Positions 54,179 to 62,912 of a DNA stretch of 64,000 nt are shown piece by piece. The notes under the pieces are model-generated. The model searched no databases. It worked only from the letters and a program-made list of their open reading frames with translations, and had not been told where the DNA came from. This stretch comes from Heliomarina baculiformis (lineage in GTDB: Bacteria; Pseudomonadota; Alphaproteobacteria; Rhodobacterales; Rhodobacteraceae), in the NCBI RefSeq assembly GCF_019966545.1, contig NZ_JAIMIC010000002.1, positions 558,001 through 622,000 on the forward strand, read 5' to 3'. Every line of letters begins with the position of its first letter. Positions within the stretch are counted from its first letter, which is position 1. The translations under genes and the position numbers were made by a program.

Positions 54179-54619
54179 ATGGGGACAGTTAATACCCGCC
54201 TGGGTGTCAAGATGGCACTTCGAAAGCGCTTGATCGATGAAATCAGCAAAGATCTCATCATTTCGATTTCCTTCTATGGCAACTATTTGAACGACGTCTT
54301 CCTCGGGGCAAGACCGGACGGCAGGGCGAAGTTGCCCACACGCCTTCTGGAAGGCCCGGTGCAGTTTCACCAGAAACGCTTTGATGCGATGCGAAGGTTG
54401 GATTTCTCGATGACCGACCGAGTCAGGCCCGGCGCGGTGTGCCGGATTGGCAAACGTTATTGCGTCGTCGCGGTGACGGTGCCCATGTTCAATTTCGACG
54501 GCACCCGATACGCCGGGATTTCCGAGCATAGCAGGATGTACCAGAGCATGAAGTCGCTGCGGGCCGGGGACAGCTTTGAATACGCGGGAAAACGGCACAC
54601 AATTGCCGATGTCTTCTGA
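54179..54619 (+). CDS. Hypothetical protein, 146 aa
   Basis: Starts at ATG 54179 with AGGGG upstream. The sequence is basic with no membrane segment: an N-terminal helix (KMALRKRLIDEISKDLIISI), a loop with GARPDGRAKLPTRLLEGPV, a middle part LDFSMTDRVRPGAVCRIG, and beta-rich C-terminal segments (RYCVVAVTVPMFNFDG, GDSFEYAGKRHTIADVF). I do not recognise the family. The ends of the last two segments suggest a small barrel-like fold. A TATAAT-like element (54120-54125) lies upstream. It is convergent with pcs. Confidence 0.6.
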   Translation: MGTVNTRLGVKMALRKRLIDEISKDLIISISFYGNYLNDVFLGARPDGRAKLPTRLLEGPVQFHQKRFDAMRRLDFSMTDRVRPGAVCRIGKRYCVVAVTVPMFNFDGTRYAGISEHSRMYQSMKSLRAGDSFEYAGKRHTIADVF

Positions 54620-54625
54620 CCCGGG

Positions 54626-55324
54626 TCAGGCCGGATTGCGCTCGGGGATGATCATCTGCGCGATGCCGGCGAAGAGCAGGTAGACGCTGGTCACGATAAG
54701 ACCCCAGTGCGCCCAGCTTTCCGGGTGAAAGTCTACCCATGCCGCCCATCCGGCGAAAAAGGTCCATGCCAACGCCATCGGCAGGCTGATCGCCCGCCAG
54801 CGCTGGGTGCGAACGGGATGGATGAATTTCAACGGCAGGAACATGGTGATGGCCAGTATCGTAACCAGCGCGAGAATGATCCAGAAATTCGGCTGAAGCG
54901 CAAAGACGGTCAGGACCATCATGTTCCAGCAGCCGGGGAAGCCCGAGAAAGAGTTATCCTTTGTTTTCATTCGCGTATCTGCAAAATACATCGCGCTTGC
55001 AAAGGTGATGACGATGATCGCGAACCAGCCTGTCCAGCCATCCATCAACCCGGATTTGAACAGCGCAAAGGCGGGAATGAAGACATAGGTGAGGTAGTCG
55101 ATGATCAGGTCGAGCAATACGCCGTCGAACTCGGGCGCGTTGTGTTTGACGTGATACTTGCGGGCCAGCGGACCATCGATTCCGTCCACGAAAAAGGCAA
55201 CGACCAGCCAGAGGAACATCAGGTCCCACTTCAGATCGACTGCAGCCAGCATGGCCAGCATGGCGAAAACGGCGCCTGTGGCCGTAAAGAGATGGACGAG
55301 CGTTGCTTTGACTTTATCAGACAT
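54626..55324 (-). CDS. pcs: Phosphatidylcholine synthase
   Basis: Makes phosphatidylcholine from CDP-diacylglycerol and choline in the inner membrane. The 232-residue protein has about seven hydrophobic segments and the CDP-alcohol phosphatidyltransferase motif D47GIDGPLAR in which Pcs differs slightly from the general DG-AR-G-D-D pattern. Further acidic residues lie in EFDGVLLDLIIDYLTY at 65-80. ATG 55324 (MSDKVKATLVHLFTATGAV) is the natural start. The pathway needs external choline. Confidence 0.88.
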   Translation of the reverse strand: MSDKVKATLVHLFTATGAVFAMLAMLAAVDLKWDLMFLWLVVAFFVDGIDGPLARKYHVKHNAPEFDGVLLDLIIDYLTYVFIPAFALFKSGLMDGWTGWFAIIVITFASAMYFADTRMKTKDNSFSGFPGCWNMMVLTVFALQPNFWIILALVTILAITMFLPLKFIHPVRTQRWRAISLPMALAWTFFAGWAAWVDFHPESWAHWGLIVTSVYLLFAGIAQMIIPERNPA

Positions 55325-55450
55325 GGCGCGACTTTTGCAGGAAGCGAAACGCGGATGCAAAGAGAAATCCGGGGATAAGGGGCGCAGCCCGTCGATTGTT
55401 CCCGACGGCTGGTTTAAGCGGCACAGTGTAGCGCTGCCCCATGTCGCGCT

Positions 55451-56371
55451 TCATGCCCGCGGGTGGGACTTGTCATAAACTTCCATGAGCCTTGCGGTAT
55501 CGACGCTGGTATAGGCCTGTGTCGTTGAAAGCGAGGCGTGGCCAAGCAATTCCTGTATCGCCCGCAGATCGCCCCCGGCGGTCAGCAAATGGGTCGCAAA
55601 GGAATGACGCAGCGCATGCGGCGTCGCGGTGGCGGGCAGGCCAAGCTGCATGCGTGCCTGCGCCATGACCCCCTGTATCATCCTTGGGGACAGGGCCTTG
55701 CCGCGCACGCCGCGAAACAGTGGTGCCTCCGCGCTCAGATCAAAGGGGCAGAGTTCGCGGTAATGCTCGACCGCTACGCGCGCGGCGGGGATCACCGGCA
55801 CCAGCCGTTCCTTGCCGCCCTTGCCGATGATGCGTAGGGTCCGCGGCAGCGGCGCATCCGCGCCGGTCAGTCCGAGTGCTTCGGAAATACGCAGACCACA
55901 GCCATAAAGGATTGTGACCACGGCCGTGTCGCGAGCACCGACCCAAGGGGTCTGCGATTGGATCTCGACCGTATCAAGCATCGCGCGCGCCGCGTCTTCG
56001 GCCAAGGGGCGGGGCAATTTCTTTTGGAACTTGGGGGCGCGGGTCGACAGAACGGCGGTCGGTTCGAACCCTTCGCGCTCGGCCAGCCAACGGTAAAAGC
56101 TTTTGACCGCCGAGAGTTTGCGCGCCAGCGAGCGGGCGCCGATCCCTCCGGCGCGGGCCTGGGCCATCCATGCCCGCATTTCCGACGTGGTGATCCCGGC
56201 CAGCGCGCCAAGGCCCTGAGGCTCTCCGCGATGGGTCGTCATGAAGGCGAGGAATTCGCCAAGATCGCCCTGATAAGCGGTGATCGTGTTCTGCGAGGCC
56301 CCGGCCAGCGCACGCTGGTTATCGATCCAGCGGGACAGGGCGTCCCGGCAGGCTGGTGAGATCAGGCTCAC
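55451..56371 (-). CDS. xerC: Tyrosine recombinase XerC
   Basis: Site-specific recombinase that resolves chromosome dimers at dif with XerD. The 306-residue protein has the N-terminal SAM-like core-binding domain (TITAYQGDLGEFLAFM), then the catalytic domain with Arg in YGCGLRISEALGL near 155-167. The HALRHSFATHLL box is near 251-262, HASLSTTQAYTSVD follows with the nucleophile Tyr. The frame starts with GTG at 56371, overlapping the DUF484 stop by 4 bp. The DUF484-xerC order is also known in gammaproteobacteria. Confidence 0.93.
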   Translation of the reverse strand: MSLISPACRDALSRWIDNQRALAGASQNTITAYQGDLGEFLAFMTTHRGEPQGLGALAGITTSEMRAWMAQARAGGIGARSLARKLSAVKSFYRWLAEREGFEPTAVLSTRAPKFQKKLPRPLAEDAARAMLDTVEIQSQTPWVGARDTAVVTILYGCGLRISEALGLTGADAPLPRTLRIIGKGGKERLVPVIPAARVAVEHYRELCPFDLSAEAPLFRGVRGKALSPRMIQGVMAQARMQLGLPATATPHALRHSFATHLLTAGGDLRAIQELLGHASLSTTQAYTSVDTARLMEVYDKSHPRA

Positions 56372-57075
56372 AGCAACCAGTGACGCATGGAGCGTTCGAA
56401 CACGCCCGCAAAGAACGACAGCAGGTCCGAGCCCTGCTGCGGCGAGAACTGGTGCGGATCCTCGGCGCCAAAGACCAGCAGGCCGGGCAGTCGATCGGGT
56501 CCGAAATCGAGCTTCATGCAGGCTTCGGAGCCGATCCAGTCGGCAGCCGAGCCGAAAATACGATCCGATCCATGCTGGATCTGGCGCAGCGTCACGCGGC
56601 GCGACGTGCCACGCCGCCCTTGCAGCAGGTAGTCGTCAATGAACCCGGGCTCGGCCACGGTTAGTACCGAGTGCAGCCGTTTCACCACGGGATCGTCGTC
56701 GCCCTCTGCCGTTTCCAGAACCAGCGTGACCTTGTCGACCTGCAGGATATCGGCGACTTCGCCGCCCAGATCGCGCAGGAAGATTTCGAAATCAGACGGC
56801 TCGAGCAGCCGCAAAATGGCCCGGTGAATCTGGTTCATCCCGGCGAGATTTTCATAGGCCGCGGCGATCACCGAGCGATGCGTGTCTTCGAGCCGGTCGA
56901 GACGTTCCTCGAGCCGTTCCATCGCGATGCCACGCAGATCAACGATATTTTCGCCCATTGCCTTTTCATTGGCTGCGATCAGGGCCCGCATGACAGCGCG
57001 GTCGTCGAGGATGGTTTCAGGGTCCGCGATAATCTTGTCGCGCAGGGAATCATCTATTGCCGGGCTGCTGCTCAT
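56368..57075 (-). CDS. DUF484 family protein
   Basis: A 235-residue cytosolic protein of the DUF484 family, GAF-like in fold. The N-terminal helical part (IIADPETILDDRAVMRALIAANE near 15-37) leads to a coiled stretch (AMERLEERLDRLEDTHRSVIAAA) and a GAF-like domain from about 95. It ends SDLLSFFAGVFERSMRHWLL. The family is linked to xerC across proteobacteria; the role is unknown. ATG 57075 is used. It overlaps xerC by 4 bp, so the two are coupled. Confidence 0.88.
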   Translation of the reverse strand: MSSSPAIDDSLRDKIIADPETILDDRAVMRALIAANEKAMGENIVDLRGIAMERLEERLDRLEDTHRSVIAAAYENLAGMNQIHRAILRLLEPSDFEIFLRDLGGEVADILQVDKVTLVLETAEGDDDPVVKRLHSVLTVAEPGFIDDYLLQGRRGTSRRVTLRQIQHGSDRIFGSAADWIGSEACMKLDFGPDRLPGLLVFGAEDPHQFSPQQGSDLLSFFAGVFERSMRHWLL

Positions 57076-57321
57076 GGGGCCTCTGCTTTGTTCTTGTACG
57101 GAAGTCGCGCGCCTGCAGCGCATTCTCTTTTGTTTGTTTCCGTTTTCTGATCAGTATCCGTCAATTTGCACGCGGGTCAACTTTTGATCCGGGGCAGGCC
57201 GTAATCTGCCGCCTGCGCTGTTGCATTAATTCCAACGGGTGCGATCAAATGGCGTCTGGAGCAGCGCGGCGAATTGCTGTTTCACGGTGTCGGCAAAGTC
57301 CGAAACCTGCGAGGTAATCCG

Positions 57322-58506
57322 ATGATTAACTGGATCATCCCCCTGACGAGCCTCGTGACGGCGGCCGTTCTGGCCGTGCCGCGCCTGTCGCGTGCCGAGA
57401 CATGGCGGGCCATGACCACGCCGCTGGCCTCGATCATCGGCAGCGGTTTTCTGGTGCTGGGGCCGGTGCTGAACGCGATCTATGGCGCTTGGGCGCCCGC
57501 GATCATGGTGCTCTTGTGCCTGGTTGCCTACCTGATCGGCGCGGCTGTTCGTTATAATATCGCCGACCGGCAGGACGGGCGCGGTCGGGCCGAGATCGCG
57601 GTCGATCACCTGTCGTCCTGGGCGCTGGCTTTCGCCTATTTCATCGCGGTTGCCTATTATCTCAACCTGTTCGGTGCCTTCGCGGTGGACCTGACGCCTT
57701 GGAATGACGAATTTCACGCGCGGCTTGTCACGAGCGCGATCTTCATCGTCATTCTTGTCGTGGGGCTGACACGCGGTTTTTCGGCGCTGGAACGGATGGA
57801 GCAGGTCTCTGTCGGGATCAAGCTGTCGATCATTGCGGGAATGCTCGTCGGGCTTGGCATCTACTTTGGCGAGCAGAGCGAGGCCGGGGCATTGGTGTTG
57901 AACCCGGTGACAGTGGGGCCGTGGCAGGCGGTCACGCTGGGATTTGGGCTTATCGTGACCGTGCAGGGGTTTGAAACGTCACGATACCTTGGGCGCAGCT
58001 ATTCTCCGGAAGTGCGGATCAGGTCGATGCGCTGGGCGCAGCTTGCCTCGAGCACGATCTATCTCGTTTATATCGGGCTGGCGAGCTATGTCTTCGGACA
58101 TCAGGATATCGACCTGGACGAGGCCGCCATCATTTCCATGATGGCCGTGGTGGCACCGGTCCTTCCGATCATGCTGGTCGGTGCGGCGCTGAGCGCCCAG
58201 TTCAGTGCAGCGATTGCCGATACCGGCGGGGCGGGTGGTCTGGTGGCGGAGCTGACTGGCGACCGGCTGAAACCCGGGCATGCCTATGCGCTTTTGGTTG
58301 CGACCGGTCTGGCGCTGACCTGGAGATTTGATGTTTTCGAGATCATCAGCCATGCGTCGCGGGCGTTCGCGCTCTATTACGCGTTGCAGGCGGCGGTTGC
58401 TGCGATCGCGGCGTCGCGCGCGGGTGAGCGTGGACATCAATTGGGCTTTGGCCTGTTGTCGGCCTTTGCGCTGGCTATGGCAGTGCTGGGAACGCCGATC
58501 GAATAA
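57322..58506 (+). CDS. APC-like multi-pass membrane protein
   Basis: A 394-residue protein with about eleven hydrophobic segments, beginning MINWIIPLTSLVTAAVLAVP. The patterns PLASIIGSGFLVLGPVLNAIYG, and LGFGLIVTVQGFETSRYLG with SAAIADTGGAGG, look like the broken helices of the APC/LeuT superfamily, but no specific family is recognised. ATG 57322 has GAGGTAAT just upstream. The transported solute is unknown. It stands alone between divergent DUF484 and convergent aldolase. Confidence 0.65.
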   Translation: MINWIIPLTSLVTAAVLAVPRLSRAETWRAMTTPLASIIGSGFLVLGPVLNAIYGAWAPAIMVLLCLVAYLIGAAVRYNIADRQDGRGRAEIAVDHLSSWALAFAYFIAVAYYLNLFGAFAVDLTPWNDEFHARLVTSAIFIVILVVGLTRGFSALERMEQVSVGIKLSIIAGMLVGLGIYFGEQSEAGALVLNPVTVGPWQAVTLGFGLIVTVQGFETSRYLGRSYSPEVRIRSMRWAQLASSTIYLVYIGLASYVFGHQDIDLDEAAIISMMAVVAPVLPIMLVGAALSAQFSAAIADTGGAGGLVAELTGDRLKPGHAYALLVATGLALTWRFDVFEIISHASRAFALYYALQAAVAAIAASRAGERGHQLGFGLLSAFALAMAVLGTPIE

Positions 58507-58565
58507 CACCGGCGTGCCGCCCAGTCGGCCCCGGGCAGGGGCGCTGCCCCGTCGCGCGCTGCGCG

Positions 58566-58598
58566 ACTCCCCGGGATTATTTTTGACCCAAAGAAGGG
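58566..58598. repeat. Roseobacter-type intergenic motif, copy 2
   Basis: ACTCCCCGGGATTATTTTT followed by GACCCAAAGAAGGG. It shares the GACCCAAAGAAGGG core and A/T-rich plus CCGG-rich left side with 12682-12718. It directly abuts the 3' end of the minus-strand aldolase gene. Confidence 0.6.
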
Positions 58599-59252
58599 TT
58601 AGAGGATTTTCTGCCCGGTCTTTTCCCAGTCTTTCAGGAAGGCGTCGAGCCCCTTGTCGGTGAGGACGTGGTTGGCCATGGCCTTGATCACGGCGGGCGG
58701 GGCGGTTGCCACGTCGGCGCCGATCTTGGCGCAGTCGCTCATGTGGTTGGCGCTGCGGATCGAGGCGGCGAGGATGTTGGTTTCGAACCCGTAATTGTCA
58801 TAGATCGTGCGGATGTCGGCGATCAGGTCGAGCCCGTCAAGGTTGATGTCGTCGAGACGTCCGATGAAGGGCGAGATGAAGGTCGCGCCCGCCTTGGCGG
58901 CCAGCAGCGCCTGGTTGGCTGAGAAGCAGAGCGTCACGTTGACCATGCGGCCTTCGTCCGAAAGGGTTTTGCAGGCCTTGAGCCCGGCCCATGTCAGCGG
59001 CACCTTGATCGCGATGTTATCGGCGATCTTGGCCAGTTCGCGGCCTTCGTTGATCATGCCCTCGGCGTCCAGCGCGACGGTTTCGGCAGAAACCGGACCA
59101 TCGACGAGGTCGCAGATTTCCTTGGTGACTTCCTTGATGTCGCGTCCGGATTTCATGATCAGCGAGGGGTTGGTGGTGACCCCGTCGACCATGCCGAGGT
59201 CGTGCAGTTCCTTGATGGCGTCGATTTCGGCGGTGTCTACGAAGAATCTCAT
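58599..59252 (-). CDS. fsa: Fructose-6-phosphate aldolase / transaldolase family protein
   Basis: A 217-residue TIM-barrel enzyme of the short transaldolase subfamily. The Schiff-base lysine is K83 in [10 protein letters not shown], with [11 protein letters not shown] at 26-36 and [14 protein letters not shown] near 125-138. Family members act as transaldolases or fructose-6-phosphate aldolases, and sequence alone does not separate them. ATG 59252 ([13 protein letters not shown]) is canonical. It is transcribed divergently from priA. Confidence 0.9.
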   Translation of the reverse strand: MRFFVDTAEIDAIKELHDLGMVDGVTTNPSLIMKSGRDIKEVTKEICDLVDGPVSAETVALDAEGMINEGRELAKIADNIAIKVPLTWAGLKACKTLSDEGRMVNVTLCFSANQALLAAKAGATFISPFIGRLDDINLDGLDLIADIRTIYDNYGFETNILAASIRSANHMSDCAKIGADVATAPPAVIKAMANHVLTDKGLDAFLKDWEKTGQKIL

Positions 59253-59379
59253 GACTTGCGTCCTTTGATGGGTTGGCCTTGGCTTTGCTAGGGTTTACCT
59301 CATGAGATGCGTGCCGGGAACCCCTGACGCCAGAGAATTGTTAGCGCAAAACCGACAGGCGGAGGCAGGAGCGGAACGG

Positions 59380-61575
59380 GTGGCCGAACAGGCGTTTTTC
59401 GACAAGGGCGAGTTAATCGGGGTGCTGACCACACAGCCGCTGGACCGGGTGCTGGACTATCGCGCGCCGGAGGGCGGGTGCTTTCTTGGCGCCTTTGTCG
59501 AAGTGCCGCTGGGGCCGCGCAAGGTTCTGGGCGTGGTCTGGGGGCCGGGGCGCGGAGATTATGACCTGTCGAAGATCCGCTCGGCCTTTCGGGTGCTGGA
59601 AGCGGCGCCGATGCGCGAGGAAATGCGCGTGTTCCTGCGCCGGGCAGCCGATTACACGCTGACACCGATGCCGGCGATGTTGCGGCTGGCGACGCGGGCG
59701 CCGGGGCTGGGCGATCCGCCGTCGATGCGCAAGGTCTATCGGTTGGGCAGCGGAGAGCCGGACCGGATGACCGATGCCCGCACCCGCGTGATCGAGGTGT
59801 TGCGCGACTATGGCGGGCTGGCCTTTACGCTCAAGGAACTGGCGGAGATGGCAGGGGTGACCACCTCGGTCGTCAAGGGGCTGGTCAAATCCGGCGCGGT
59901 GTTTGAAGAGGACAGCCCGCGCGATCTGCCCTTTCCGCGGCTAGACCCCGAACAGCCGGGCAAGGAGCTGACCGGTGACCAGCTTGCGGCGGCGGCATTC
60001 CTGCGCACGGCGATCCGCTCGGGGCGGTACGGTACGACGCTGCTCAAGGGGGTGACCGGGTCGGGCAAGACAGAAGTTTACCTCGAGGCGGTGGCAGAGG
60101 CCTTGCAGCAGGGGCGGCAGGCGCTGGTGCTTTTGCCGGAAATCGCGCTGACGGCGGAATTTCTGACGCGGGTCGAGGCGCGGTTCGGCGCGCGCCCGGC
60201 CGAGTGGCATTCCGGCGTCACCATGACCGAGCGGCGGCGCATCTGGAAGATGGTCGGGCAGGGGGATGCACAGCTGGTGGTGGGGGCGCGGTCCTCGCTT
60301 TTTCTGCCGTTTCAGAACCTCGGGCTGATCATCGTCGATGAGGAACATGATAGTTCCTACAAGCAGGAAGACGGGGTTTTGTACAATGCCCGTGACATGG
60401 CGGTGCTGCGGGCGTCGATCCTTGGGGCGCAGGTGGTGCTGGCAAGCGCAACGCCCAGTCTTGAGACTTGGGCCAATGCCGAGGCCGGGAAATACGCGCG
60501 GGTCGATCTGACCGCGCGGTTTGGCGATGCGGTGATGCCGGATATGCATGCCATCGACATGCGCGCCGAGACACTGGAGCGGGGGCGCTGGATTTCGCCC
60601 ACCCTGCGGCGCGAGATCGTCAAGCGGCGCGAGGCCGGGGAGCAGTCGCTCTTGTTCATCAACCGGCGCGGCTATGCGCCGATCACGCTTTGCCGGGCCT
60701 GCGGGCAGCAGGTGTCTTGCGCGCATTGCGACGCGAAAATGGTCGAGCACCGGTTCCTTCAGCGGCTCATGTGCCACCAGTGCGGAGAGACGACGCCAAT
60801 TCCCACGGTCTGCCCGCATTGCCAGGCCGAGGACAAGCTGACGCCGGTGGGGCCGGGTGTTGAACGGCTCGCCGAAGAGGCGGTGGCGCTGTTCCCCGAC
60901 GCGCGGGTCGCGACGCTGAGTTCGGACATGTTCGGCTCGACCCGGGCGCTGAAGGCCGAGATCGAGAGTATCGCGGCGGGGGATGCGGACATCATCATCG
61001 GCACGCAACTTGTTGCGAAGGGGCACAATTTCCCCCTTTTGACCTTGGTGGGGGTGATCGATGCGGACCTGGGTCTGCAGGGGTCCGACCTGCGCGCCGC
61101 CGAGCGTACCTTTCAGCTCATGCGGCAGGTGGCCGGGCGGGCCGGGCGGTCGACCCGCAAGGGCGAGGCGCTGCTTCAAACCTATCAGCCTGAACATCCG
61201 GTGATCCGGTCGATCCTTGCCGGGGATGAGGCGGGGTTCTGGAAAGCGGAGGCGCGCGAACGTGAGGCGGCGGGGGTGCCGCCCTTTGGCCGCATGGCCG
61301 GGATCATCCTGTCGGGTAGCGAGGTGGCGCAGGTGTTCGATCTCGGCAACGCGCTGGCGCGCAATGACGGGCCGTTGCGGCAGGTCGGGGCGCAGGTTTT
61401 CGGACCGGCGCCCGCGCCGATTGCGCGGGTCCGGGGACGGCACCGGGTGCGGTTGTTGGTCAAGGCGGCCAAGGGCGTGGCCCTGCAAGAGGCCATCGCC
61501 CGCTGGATCGCGCCCTACAAGCTCAAGGGCGATCTGCGTCTTGCCGTGGATATCGATCCGCAGAGCTTTTACTGA
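59380..61575 (+). CDS. priA: Primosomal protein N' (replication restart helicase PriA)
   Basis: ATP-dependent 3'-5' helicase that reloads the replisome at stalled forks. The 731-residue protein has the N-terminal DNA-binding part (LTTQPLDRVLDYRAPEGG near 16-33), Walker A GVTGSGKTE at about 224-232, DEEH near 320, and the zinc-binding cysteines CRACGQQVSCAHC through CGETTPIPTVCPHC at about 438-490. The QLVAKGHNFP and QVAGRAGR helicase motifs follow. GTG 59380 is chosen with GGAGC upstream; it gives the E. coli-like length. The frame 26 codons further upstream lacks family similarity. Confidence 0.95.
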   Translation: MAEQAFFDKGELIGVLTTQPLDRVLDYRAPEGGCFLGAFVEVPLGPRKVLGVVWGPGRGDYDLSKIRSAFRVLEAAPMREEMRVFLRRAADYTLTPMPAMLRLATRAPGLGDPPSMRKVYRLGSGEPDRMTDARTRVIEVLRDYGGLAFTLKELAEMAGVTTSVVKGLVKSGAVFEEDSPRDLPFPRLDPEQPGKELTGDQLAAAAFLRTAIRSGRYGTTLLKGVTGSGKTEVYLEAVAEALQQGRQALVLLPEIALTAEFLTRVEARFGARPAEWHSGVTMTERRRIWKMVGQGDAQLVVGARSSLFLPFQNLGLIIVDEEHDSSYKQEDGVLYNARDMAVLRASILGAQVVLASATPSLETWANAEAGKYARVDLTARFGDAVMPDMHAIDMRAETLERGRWISPTLRREIVKRREAGEQSLLFINRRGYAPITLCRACGQQVSCAHCDAKMVEHRFLQRLMCHQCGETTPIPTVCPHCQAEDKLTPVGPGVERLAEEAVALFPDARVATLSSDMFGSTRALKAEIESIAAGDADIIIGTQLVAKGHNFPLLTLVGVIDADLGLQGSDLRAAERTFQLMRQVAGRAGRSTRKGEALLQTYQPEHPVIRSILAGDEAGFWKAEAREREAAGVPPFGRMAGIILSGSEVAQVFDLGNALARNDGPLRQVGAQVFGPAPAPIARVRGRHRVRLLVKAAKGVALQEAIARWIAPYKLKGDLRLAVDIDPQSFY

Positions 61576-61660
61576 GCCCGCGCAGAGCGGCATTTACCGG
61601 CGCAGGTTGTATTATTGGGGGCATTGTTAAATATTCTCGCCAAGACCGGGGAACGGGCGT

Positions 61661-62908
61661 ATGTCAGTCTTCATGACTCGTTTCGTTCGCCTTGCCGATG
61701 CGGATCAGTTGCCGGTCTGGCGCCGACCTGTATCCCTTCTCTTTCTTACCGCCCTGTCCATGCCGGTTGCGTTCTACGCTTGGTATGCGCTGCTCAATAA
61801 CTTTGTCATCGAGGCGGCGCATTTCGACGGGGCGGATATTGGCCTGCTGCACACTGTGCGGGAAATTCCGGGCTTTCTTGCCATCGGCGTCATCGCGATC
61901 ATCATTTTCGTGCGCGAACAGGTGCTTGGGCTGATCTCGCTCTGCTTGCTTGGCGTTGCCACCGCCTTTACCGCGTGGTTCCCAAGCCTTGGCGGGCTGC
62001 TCTTTCTGACCCTGCTCAGCTCGATCGGGTTCCATTATTACGAGACGGTGAACCAATCGCTGCAACTGCAATGGCTGCCCAAGGAGCGCGCGCCGCAGGT
62101 GCTGGGCTGGCTGATGGGCGCGGCCTCGGCGACCACACTTGTCGTGTTCATTCTTATTGTCGTCATGTGGGAACCGCTGAACCTCAGCTATAACGTGGTC
62201 TTCATGACGGCGGGCGGGGTGACGGCGGTGGTGGCGCTCTTTGCGCTTTTCGCCTATCCGCAATTCGAGGCCCCGCATCCGCAGCTCAAGACGATGGTGC
62301 TGCGCCGTCGCTACTGGCTTTATTACGCGTTGCAGTTCATGTCGGGCGCGCGGCGCCAGATCTTTATGGTCTTCGCCGGTTTCATGATGGTCGAACGCTT
62401 TGGTTTCGAGGTCCACGAGCTGACCTCGCTCTACCTCATCAACCTCGTTATCAACATGGTCGTCGCGCCGTTCTTGGGCCGCGCCGTCGGTTACTTTGGC
62501 GAAAGACGTGTCCTGATCTGCGAATATGTCGGTCTGGCGCTGGTATTTACGCTCTACGGCGGCGTGTACTGGTTTGGCTGGGGCGTCATACTGGCAGCGA
62601 CGCTGTATGTGATCGACCATATCCTGTTTGGCCTTGCCCTCGCGCTCAAGACCTATTTCCAGAAGATCGCCGATCCGGGTGATATCGCGCCAACGGCGGC
62701 GGTGGCCTTTACCATCAACCATATCGCGGCGGTATTCCTACCTGTGTTGCTGGGCCTCTTGTGGGTCGTGTCGCCCTCGGCGGTTTTTGCCCTCGCGGCA
62801 GGGATGGCACTGGTCTCGCTTGGTTTGGCGCTGATGATCCCGCGCCATCCCGAACCGGGGCATGAAACGATCTTTAGCCGCATGTTGACGGCGGAACCCG
62901 CGGAATAG
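61661..62908 (+). CDS. MFS transporter
   Basis: A 415-residue protein with twelve predicted membrane segments. Segment order and the central cytosolic loop (FAYPQFEAPHPQLKTMVLRRRYW near 205-227) fit a major facilitator. GARRQIFMVFAGFMMVERFGF opens the second half. The motif between TM2 and TM3 is weak, so the subfamily and substrate are unknown. The MATE gene begins 4 bp after its stop, indicating a two-gene unit. Confidence 0.85.
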   Translation: MSVFMTRFVRLADADQLPVWRRPVSLLFLTALSMPVAFYAWYALLNNFVIEAAHFDGADIGLLHTVREIPGFLAIGVIAIIIFVREQVLGLISLCLLGVATAFTAWFPSLGGLLFLTLLSSIGFHYYETVNQSLQLQWLPKERAPQVLGWLMGAASATTLVVFILIVVMWEPLNLSYNVVFMTAGGVTAVVALFALFAYPQFEAPHPQLKTMVLRRRYWLYYALQFMSGARRQIFMVFAGFMMVERFGFEVHELTSLYLINLVINMVVAPFLGRAVGYFGERRVLICEYVGLALVFTLYGGVYWFGWGVILAATLYVIDHILFGLALALKTYFQKIADPGDIAPTAAVAFTINHIAAVFLPVLLGLLWVVSPSAVFALAAGMALVSLGLALMIPRHPEPGHETIFSRMLTAEPAE

Positions 62909-62912
62909 AGGG

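Noticed and set aside
55451-56371. Tyrosine recombinase as a sign of an integrated element
   Set aside because: Motifs and the coupled DUF484 gene identify housekeeping XerC; no attachment-site repeats or phage genes are nearby.
59941-61593. 550-codon open frame on the minus strand
   Set aside because: Antisense to priA, whose helicase and zinc motifs are unambiguous.
61664-62722. 352-codon open frame on the minus strand
   Set aside because: Antisense to an MFS gene with twelve membrane segments; the translation is a charged shadow.
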